Source: Corylus avellana
Lineage: Eukaryota > Streptophyta > Magnoliopsida > Fagales > Betulaceae
DNA length: 64,000 bases
Direction: 5' to 3'
NCBI RefSeq assembly: GCF_901000735.1
Contig: NC_081545.1
Location: 11,207,973-11,271,972, forward strand
Part shown: one piece after another, positions 56,370 through 64,000 of the stretch
Layout: the number at the start of each line of letters is the position of its first letter
Numbering within the stretch: the stretch's first letter is position 1
Notes under the pieces: model-generated
The model's input: only the letters and a program-made list of their open reading frames with translations
Told to the model about the DNA's origin: nothing
The model's database searches: none
Translations under genes and position numbers: made by a program

Positions 56370-56630
56370 ATTGGAAAATTACACTTTTCTCCCCAAACTA
56401 ACATCACATTTGCATTGAAACCTCTAAATTTTTGTTAGTTGATAATTCACTACAACTTGCCCCCACGCACATGATATCTTTTCATTCACATTTAATGGCC
56501 TAATCTAATCTAAGTTACAATAGAACAAAATCCTACTTAGTAGGAGTACTCATCAGTTGTAGTAAGTCAAAGTTTAGAGGTATCATAATAAATGAGGTGG
56601 TAGTTTGAGGAGGTAAAGTGCAAAATTTGA
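56370..56630. mobile_element. MITE with ~55-bp inverted ends
   Basis: Left ttacacttttctccccaaac ... ttgaaacctctaaa is matched on the complement of the right end (gaggtatcataataaatgag ... gaggtaaagtgcaaaa). About 260 bp, non-coding, similar in its tip to the Mutator-like MITE at 160-527. Confidence 0.55.
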
Positions 56631-56639
56631 AACCGTTGA

Positions 56640-57115
56640 AGTAATATAAACTAGGTAGAAATAATAATTTAAAGTATTCTTATTTGACTCCTTATTTTGT
56701 TAAAATTTATAGTTTTGTAAGCTAAAACGCTAAAATGCTTCCTTTTGGCTCTAAATCTCGCTCTCTTTGATGAAAAATTTGGGGAGCATTAATAACACTC
56801 CTTAGATTTAGAAAACATTGTTCACTCCCCCAAATCAAAATAATAATAATAATAATAATAAATTGACCATTTTCTCTTCTCTCAATTTTTTTTCCATTAA
56901 TTCTCGTTTCCTCTACAAAAAGAGCTTTGGTCGAGGTGAATGAAAATTAGAGAGAAAATTATCTTATTTATATTAAATGTATATGACAGTTATGAAAAAG
57001 ACAAATTTTGAAAAATATGATAATTTAAAGAAAGACAAATTTCGAATACGTAAATGCTAGGAAAATACAAATTTTCAGATATATAAATGTTGAAAAAATA
57101 ATATAAAAATCTTTT

Positions 57116-57171
<56 letters not shown>

Positions 57172-57890
57172 AAGTGAGTTCCTAATTTGGATGTAAGTTA
57201 TTTGAAATAATTGATAGCTAAATTAAGAAAAAATAACTTTTTTAAGGCTAAAATAAATAATAAATTTAAAAAGTGGGATGAAAATGCTCAAGAAATAGGG
57301 ACCAAAGTCGCAATCAAAGTTCTACTCTATGGATTGGAATCTTCCATTCGGTCGCCAACCTAAGATCTACAACTCACCAAAAAAGAAAAAAGAAAAAAAA
57401 GAAAAACCCTACCTAAGATCTACTCTATTTTTAGTTATAATTCAAGAGCTCCCAGCCTCCCACTGCGGCCTCGTTTACACTGCTTCTTAGAGAAGTTTTT
57501 TTGCTTTTTGGTAAAAAAAAAATAAAAATATTAATAAATAATGTCAAACATAAAGTTCTCCAAAATAATAATAATAATAATAATAATAATTACTTTCATT
57601 TTTGTGTTACACCATAGTATATTTTCTAAAAAAATACATACTCTCAAAAAGATAAATACCCTTATAAATTTGAAAAAAGCAAAAAAGAGGAAGAAAAAAA
57701 AACACACGGCTGTGAGTGGGTCATCTCCAGTTCAAAAAACACAAAGGGAATACACTACAATTTTATTTTAATTTGATACATAGGGACACCTAAGGAATTG
57801 GATCATCTCCAGTTCAAATGAAGCGATAGTACAACCCAATACATTAAGTAGCACTTTAGCTTTCCTATTCATTATTTTAACAAAAATATT
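56640..57890. other. Gene-free stretch with microsatellites
   Basis: (AAT)n at about 56837-56862 and 57566-57590 and a long (AT)n at 57119-57167. No gene supported. Confidence 0.6.
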
Positions 57891-57970
57891 GTGGACAACG
57901 CCTAATGAGGTGGGAGTTACTAGTTCGAATCTCTCATCCTCCTTCTCTTGTGTAGACATGTCAAAACAAA
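57891..57970 (+). mobile_element. 5'-truncated SINE (Au-like) with 12-bp target duplication
   Basis: Starts gtggacaacgcctaatgagg, has a B box (ctagttcgaatctctc) and the tail ccttctcttgtgtagacatgtc followed by an A-rich end, the same family as 24015-24129. Perfect flanking repeats aacaaaaatatt at 57879-57890 and 57971-57982. The A box is missing, as expected from 5' truncation during LINE-driven insertion. Confidence 0.82.
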
Positions 57971-57982
57971 AACAAAAATATT

Positions 57983-59105
57983 CCTCTCTCCTCTCTCCTC
58001 CTTTCACTGTGAATTGCGTTGAGATTTTGTAAAAAAAAAAAAAAAAGTTTGGGTACATGGATCTTGCATTGGAGTAAGATCTCCTACAATTTCTCCGTTT
58101 ACGAAATTTATGCCTTTTTCCAGTTGAGAAATGTCATATATTAAAAATGCGACATGTTACATTTGACAATTTAATATATTTTCGTCAAGTTCATACTCTT
58201 TATGTTGTAAAAAATATTTAAATTATCTTTTAGTTTTCTAAAGAATAACCGTCTCTACAAAAGTAAAGAATAAGTCATTTAGGAGGAAAATTATTTATGG
58301 TTGACTCAATAGCATGGCCACCTTTTTAATAAGTGACAATATTTTCAAAGTGTTTTAATGCCTAGAAAAACAACTTAAATTTCGTAATTTAAGAATCTAC
58401 GATTTCTTAGAAATTGTAGGGAATCATAATCTGTTTGTATTTTGTAAAAAAAATAATATTTTAGTGGTATATGAAAAGATAAGAAAAGTTATTTTGGAAT
58501 ACATTTAAATATGAAAGCAAAACGAAATTTTATTTCCTAAATTTATGAAAAAAAATAATTTAGAGAAAACTGCTAGGAATGTTCTTACGACCCAAAAGCC
58601 TCACTCCAATCCAAAACGATGCTAAAGTGGGATCGTCAAACAAATATGACTCATTTTCACAATGAGTATTACGCATGCTTTTAAATGCTCACTCTACGAC
58701 TTGACAATAAAAAAAACATTTATGGGTATTCACATTTGAGATATTGAGAATATTGGTAACATTTCTTCATGTCCAGAGACATGCTTGGCGGATATTGACC
58801 CATAAATGTGGTGTGCTTTTTAGTTACTGTCCGAGTATTAATGTCCACATTTTTTTTAAAAAAAAAAAATTTGGGTAAAACACTAAAACATGCCTGGTGG
58901 CTTTTGAGGGTCCAGATAAGATTGTGCCAGCCTCCGAATCCGACAAGTCCCTAGTCTGCCAACAAAAAGCTTCGACCAACAATAGTTGTTGTCGGCGGGA
59001 ATGTAGCTTTACGCTTTACCAATTAAAATGCTCAATAGCTGACCAAAACGACAGAGCAATTTAGTTTACGACTGTCTTTATCGATTTGGTTAGGTGTTTA
59101 AAAAA
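57983..59105. other. Gene-free stretch
   Basis: AT-rich sequence, GC-richer at 58890-59060. No gene or element recognised. Confidence 0.5.
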
Positions 59106-59107
59106 AA

Positions 59108-59373
59108 GGGTTAAATACTAAATACTCTCTTGGATTTTGGTAACTTTATTTTTATCTTCTTGAGATTTTACTTTTATTACAGGACCCCTTTGGGGTTTTG
59201 ATAAAAGATCAAGTTAGTTGACCGTTAGGATTGACAAGTGGACCAATCAAATGTTGACACGTGGCACCTATTTAATTTTTTTATTTTTTAAAAAATTAAA
59301 AAAAAATGTATTTTCTTTTTTTTAAAAAAAAAAAAAAAATTAATTGGGGGTGGCTTGGCCATTTGGGGGTGGC
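59108..59373. repeat. MITE-like fragment ending at gap
   Basis: gggttaaatactaaatactc ... gttgacacgtggcacc ... gggggtggcttggccatttg. Same layout as 24160-24370, and its end resembles the gggtggc-ttggccatttgg core of the MITE at 160-527 (about 352-377). The right end is lost in the gap. Confidence 0.45.
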
Positions 59374-59473
59374 NNNNNNNNNNNNNNNNNNNNNNNNNNN
59401 NNNNNNNNNNNNNNNNNNNNNNNNNNNNNNNNNNNNNNNNNNNNNNNNNNNNNNNNNNNNNNNNNNNNNNNNN
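59374..59473. other. Assembly gap (100 N) before Mpv17 copy B exon 3
   Basis: The right contig begins tgcaggtgctac, which in copy A directly follows the last base before the gap at 20291. Confidence 1.
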
Positions 59474-62156
59474 TGCAGGTGCTACTAAACCAAATTGTGC
59501 TTGGTCCATGTGTGATTGCTGTTGTTTTTGCATGGAACAACTTATGGCAAGGGAAGCTCTCACAGCTTCCAGACAAGTACCAAAGAGATGCTCTTCCGAC
59601 ATTGCTTTTTGGTAGAAAAAGATCTTTGACTTCGTCTTTATCTTGGCTTGATGATGAGGTCCAAATTTCATGCAATTTGATTTTCCCTTTTTATTTTATG
59701 CAGGATTTAGATTCTGGATCCCTGTCAGTGCATTGAATTTCTGGTACACGTTTACATCTGTTCTGTTTTATTTCCCTCATCTATTAAGTACTCATGATTT
59801 GAAATCTTTAAGCTGTGCGTTTAGAAGTCGTAAACAACAGAATTACTTCTTTGTGTTCTTAAAAAGGATTTTGGGAGAATGTATAGACGCAAAAGACATT
59901 TGATCCACATCCAGTAAGCCAACATGTTCTTGTTCAAAAGGTTTGAATAAGCTCATTCTTGAATTTGGATTTTCTGATTTACTTCCAAAGTTGCTGAGGT
60001 TCAACTTGGAGAGGAAAGATTTTGACCGCTATATTACCAACTAGGGGAGTTTATTACTTCCCCAATGCAGATGCTCTACTAGTTGATACAACTTCAGAAG
60101 TGACTTAACTTTAACTGGAAGTTGAAACTAAAAACTGAGTACAATGAATTGAAACATGAAACACACTGGTATATATAATTTTCATATAAGTAATGTTATT
60201 TAGTAGACTGTTATACGATTTCATACAACTTGATAATGTGACAGTGAAAATTAGCCTTTAGATCAGCACTTGTAAACAAAAAATGGCTGATTTTTACTAA
60301 CACGTCATCTAGTTATATGATAGTTATATAATAATTTACTAAGTAGCATTACTCTTTTCTTATATTTGTTTTGGCCCATGACGAACATTTTTTCAAAGTA
60401 GTACTCTAGCACCTACTTCTCTCTCCATTATTACGATAAATTAGTACATTGGTGATTGGAAGATCTAGCTCAACATGCCTTGACCATACATATGACATCT
60501 TTACAGGCTTGTGCCTCTTCAAGCTCGTGTCGCTTTCATGTCAACGGGCTCCATATTCTGGAACTTCTGCTTGTCTTCAACTATGAACAAGTAATTGATC
60601 AACACAAGAATTCAATTAATGCTTTGGTATCAGCATATGGAACTTTGACTATAAGGTACTTTCTCATAATACCTCCCTTTTGGATTGTAGATAATTATTT
60701 TGGTGGTTTTAACGTGAATTTAATCATTTGTAGGTTAAAAATGTGGCCTGAAATATGGTTTACTGAAAAGCAGGGGACTTGAGAGTAGTGGTTTTAAATC
60801 TTTCTCACCATTTTCCGTTTTCTGCAACACATTCTTATCAAAATTTGTTTAACAATTCTGTTCTGATGGATTTGTCAACCTCTATGCCCAAACACAGACG
60901 CTTTTTTGCTCGTGATAGTGAGTGAAATACGTAGAAGTGACGATTTGGTGTTTAGAACTGTGTTTATTTTTGTTTTGGTTTGGCATTCCATATGAATCTA
61001 ATTATTTATCAGTGACTTCCTCACATAAAAAATATTTCAAATAAATTAGGAAAAACTTCATTTTAGCCCACTGAACTATCACGCGTTTTGAGAAGATCTT
61101 CCCAAATTTCAAAAACTATCAATTTAATCCCATGAATTTTCAATTTGATTTAATTGAATCCCACTCTATCATATTCAGCCATTAATCCTTAATGGAAATA
61201 ACTAAAATAATCAAATTGCACTTCAATTTTTTTTAATTTGAAATTTTATAAAAAAAAAAAAAAAATGTTGGAGATATAAAGGTTATTTTATTACTTTTAA
61301 TGTTTAAAATCTAACGGAGGGAGTATATTGCATCAAATTAAAAGTTCAAGGGATAAAATTAAGATTTTTTAAAATTTAGGGGGATCTTCTCAAAATGTGT
61401 AGTATTAAGAGTCTTAAGTGAAGTGTTTTCAGGTGATTGCTTGGTTTAACAAACTTGATATGAACCCACAATCAATGATTTTGGTTCATATGGGACAAGA
61501 TTAAAAAATAAAGTCGAATAAAAATTGATTAAAAATATTAAAAAATATAAATAACGAAATAAATAAATAACTCAACAAATTTTATTTATTGTTTAAAATA
61601 TATAAATGTAATTTGAAATTTATTTTTTTATGCCTATCATTAATTTAGTCATTAGAATTATTGTTGTTATCTATAATATTAGGTAGCTACAATTATATAT
61701 TTTATATGTATTCATCAACAATTATTTTTATTAAAAAAGCAATTTAAATGTATGATTTTATTATTAAATAGTGAATCTAAAAATAAGTAAGTGTAAAAGT
61801 TGATTATGTACCTCAAAAAGTTTAAAGAAAGAGAAATTGTAAAAAAAAGAAAAAAAAAAAAAGAAAAAAAGAAAAAGAAGGCTAGCTTTTTGCTCTATTT
61901 TAAGCAAACTCTTTTTAGGCAAGCCAAAGGGTGTTTGCTCCCTCTCGCCTCCTCTGGCTCTACCACTGCCCACAATCTCATCAACCACCTTGTTACAAAG
62001 GGAAAAGGTACCACTTGAGCTAAAGGCTCATTATATATATAAAACAAGTTAAGTATGGTGTTAAAATAGCACAAATGTTTATGAAGTACTCGCATAGAGG
62101 GATAGTGGTGTGGTATTTGACCAAATTGATAGATTCTTAACAGATAGGAAAAATAC
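59474..62156 (+). repeat. Duplicated locus, copy B, right part
   Basis: Near-identical to 8953-11650. Includes exons 3-5, the intron-4 MITE (60190-60352) and the downstream MITE (61051-61429). At 62156 it continues into sequence without the LINE that interrupts copy A at 11651, so it shows the empty insertion site. Confidence 0.95.
59479..60594 (+). CDS. Mpv17/PMP22-family protein, copy B, exons 3-5
   Basis: Exons 59479-59611, 59704-59743 and 60507-60594 (TAA at 60592), with the same splice sites and phases as copy A. One amino-acid change was noticed: Val200 to Leu (GTT to CTT at 60508), next to the VPLQARV signature. With 18540-20193 it gives an uninterrupted 227-residue protein, so copy B appears functional at the sequence level. 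Confidence 0.88.
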
Positions 62157-62960
62157 ATTTTGGAATAGTAATGTAGTATATAGCATTACCCATTTAAAAA
62201 TTGCATGTGAGAATTATGTCCTTACGGGCCATAGGTTAGTGAAAGTTTTTTCTAACATAGTTGCAAGGAAAATTGTTCTAACAAATATATATTCCACAAT
62301 ATAAATCATCAATTTAAGTTTTTGAAAACAGTTTGTATACTTCATCATTGTTTACCACAATCGTAAAATGCGAATATCACTTTTATATATCTGCATTTGC
62401 ATCATGTTTTTATAAACTACATCAGCACGGTTATTACGGTTATTAAATGCTGTTACTATTCTCTCTCTTTTTTTGTTATTAAATGCTATTATTATTCGCT
62501 ATCCCATGTTAGGTAATGGGTCTTTTGGACATATTTTAGTCCCTTGAGCCTTCTTTGGGTCTCTATTATAATGTATTTGAAACTATTTTAAAAATAATTT
62601 GGACCAATTTTTAGTGTTTTGGGCTTGTTTTAATTTTTTTTAAGCCCTAATATTTTAAAAAAATATATTGATTTCACATTACTTTTGTATTTTTGCCCAG
62701 GTGTTACACGAGAAAGCAACCGTGGTGTGAGAGGAAGAAGATAGTGGCTCTACTCTCCAATGGCGTCACAACGTGAAGTGAATGAGAGTCTAAGATATGA
62801 GATAATGAATGATGAGAGGCAAGAGGAAGAAGATGGTGGCTTTGGGCTCTGGCAGTGTCATGGTGAACCGGTGAAGTGAATGACTGAACTATGAAGAAAA
62901 AAAAATCTAAAACAATGTAAACATAACTTATATCCAATCCAAAACATCGTTTTCGTAAAT
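62157..62960. other. Gene-free stretch
   Basis: AT-rich. A 77-codon minus-strand frame at 62704-62937 is His/Ser-rich and unrecognised. Nothing else supported. Confidence 0.5.
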
Positions 62961-62966
62961 TTATTT

Positions 62967-63305
62967 TTAGGGGATAGTTTTTTTCTAAATTGGGTTGGAG
63001 AAATTTCTTTTAATTTAATCTATAAAAGTGACATGTGTCCCTTGAACATGTGAGATGTACATATTTTTTTAATACTATTTAAGTTTTCCTCTAAACTGGG
63101 TTGAAGGAATTTCCTTCAATCTAGTCTATAAAAATGACATGTGTCCTTTTTTTTAATAACATGTGAGATGCACTTGTTTTCTTAATAAAATTTATTTCAA
63201 CGCTGTCCCTACTATTAAAAAAATATGTGCATATCACATGTTCAAGGAACACATGTCACTTTTATAGATTAAGTTGAAAGAAATTCCTTCAAGGAAAACT
63301 TTGTC
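62967..63305. repeat. Three-unit foldback repeat (two direct, one inverted)
   Basis: A ~100-bp unit with aatctataaaagtgacatgtg occurs at about 62970-63065, again diverged at 63085-63180, and inverted at 63215-63305 (cacatgtcacttttatagat). The outer pair forms a long imperfect hairpin. It is probably a MITE with a tandemly duplicated left end. No target duplication was identified. Confidence 0.6.
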
Positions 63306-63570
63306 CTTTTAATATATATATTATCGCATCTATATATCCTAAAAGCGTTATGACGTTATCTGTATTCACATGTGCAGATAACGAATAATTATTAATAGTA
63401 TATGCGAGCACTTAATATCCGCCGGCATGTGGACTCTACTACAAATGAATTAAGATCTTCTTTATTTTATTTGAACAGGAAAATATACAGTTAATTATAG
63501 CGGAGTGCACAACTCCATCCAAATAGATTTTATTTTTTTTAGTTTTCTTTTGCAAATAGAACTTCTTTCC

Positions 63571-63684
63571 AGCCCAAACCATAAACCCAAACAAAAATAA
63601 AAGAATAAAAAAAAGCCCAAAAACCCGAGGTCCCCAAAATCCCAATCGCCTCAGAATAAGGTCACAACTACGCCTAGGGTTTAG
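63571..63684 (+). promoter_or_regulatory. Promoter motifs of the OB-fold gene: site II and telo-box
   Basis: agccca at about 63571 and 63614 matches the plant site II core (complement tgggct). tagggtttag at 63675-63684 is a telo-box. The pair is common in promoters of growth- and translation-related plant genes. Distances to the ATG at 63748 (about 65-175 bases) fit a proximal promoter or 5' leader. Confidence 0.5.
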
Positions 63685-63747
63685 CTTCAACCCCCCTTTT
63701 GGCGTTCTCAAGTGTGTAGGGGTTTTGAGCTTTTTGGACGATTAACA

Positions 63748-64000
63748 ATGGCGCAAGCGACGACGGCGACTGCGACAGGGAAGAGGAAGCCGGTGTTCAT
63801 CAAGGTCGACCAGTTGAAGCCCGGCACGCAAGGCCACACGCTTATTGTCAAGGTTGTAAGCTCCAAGCCCGTCAAGGTCGCCAACAACAAGCCTGGCCGA
63901 TCATCCATGCTTCTCTCTCGCCCTCACCAACCTACTCGTATCGCCGAGTGCCACGTCGGCGACGAGACCGGCACCATCGTCTTCACTGCCCGCAATGAAC
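63748..64000 (+). CDS. OB-fold nucleic-acid-binding protein, At4g28440-like, N-terminal part
   Basis: 84 codons are visible; the gene runs off the window. A short Ala/Thr-rich start is followed by KRKPVFIKVDQLKPGTQGHT, LIVKVVSSKPVK, SRPHQPTRIAECHVGDETGT and IVFTARNE. This matches the plant family of ~150-residue single OB-fold proteins (At4g28440 and relatives, distantly like the SOSS-B/hSSB single-strand DNA-binding subunit). They are thought to bind nucleic acid; the cellular role in plants is poorly defined. The ATG is the first in frame and has a good context (aacaatggcg). No intron occurs in the visible part. GC content is well above the flanking DNA. Confidence 0.88.
   Translation, partial: MAQATTATATGKRKPVFIKVDQLKPGTQGHTLIVKVVSSKPVKVANNKPGRSSMLLSRPHQPTRIAECHVGDETGTIVFTARNE

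Noticed and set aside
1..64000. CRISPR array, operons or bacterial-type genes
   Set aside because: Tandem repeats found have irregular spacing or no unique spacers; introns and plant transposons show a eukaryotic nuclear sequence.

Overview
The window is nuclear DNA of a flowering plant, most likely a eudicot and probably a heterozygous woody species (low confidence). The evidence is spliced plant genes with GT-AG introns, AT-rich intergenic DNA, an Mpv17/PMP22 gene, an OB-fold gene of the At4g28440 type, and plant-specific transposons: Cassandra, Tat- and Athila-type Gypsy, Copia, plant L1-type LINEs, a CACTA element, tRNA-derived SINEs and MITEs. Seven runs of exactly 100 N show that it is a scaffold of eight contigs joined over gaps of unknown size.

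Layout. (1) 1-12327: a locus with a complete five-exon Mpv17/PMP22 gene (7199-10074), preceded by about 7 kb of repeats and MITEs and ended by a LINE fragment. (2) 12428-20290: a second, nearly identical copy of bases 1038-8952, carrying exons 1-2 of a second Mpv17 gene. (3) 20391-59373: about 39 kb of nested transposons. These are a Copia 3' half; a Tat-type Gypsy element on the minus strand with a spliced accessory gene on the opposite strand, interrupted by a head-to-head Cassandra composite and by a 7-kb Athila-like gag-protease element; a CACTA terminus; a full-length but dead LINE with a hAT-type element inside ORF1; and two inverted, decayed CACTA transposase copies with GC-rich 110-bp repeats. 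(4) 59474-62156: the remainder of the second locus copy (exons 3-5). (5) 62157-64000: unique sequence ending in the first 84 codons of an OB-fold gene.

The last base before the gap at 20291 and the first base after the gap at 59474 are directly adjacent in the intact copy, with nothing lost or duplicated. The 39-kb block is therefore best explained as a scaffolding misplacement, and the second Mpv17 gene is probably an intact gene with a normal intron 2. The two locus copies differ by few substitutions, small indels and a LINE present only in the first. They look like two haplotypes placed in tandem, although a recent true tandem duplication cannot be excluded.

Host genes: only the Mpv17/PMP22 gene (two copies) and the partial OB-fold gene can be supported. 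All other substantial coding sequence belongs to mobile elements. The Copia fragment has a long open frame. The LINE, Athila-like, Tat and CACTA genes carry stops, frameshifts or lost catalytic residues. The most unusual structure is the Cassandra composite at 25551-27196: both outer ends are the same (U5) LTR end, and it is still flanked by a 5-bp target duplication.
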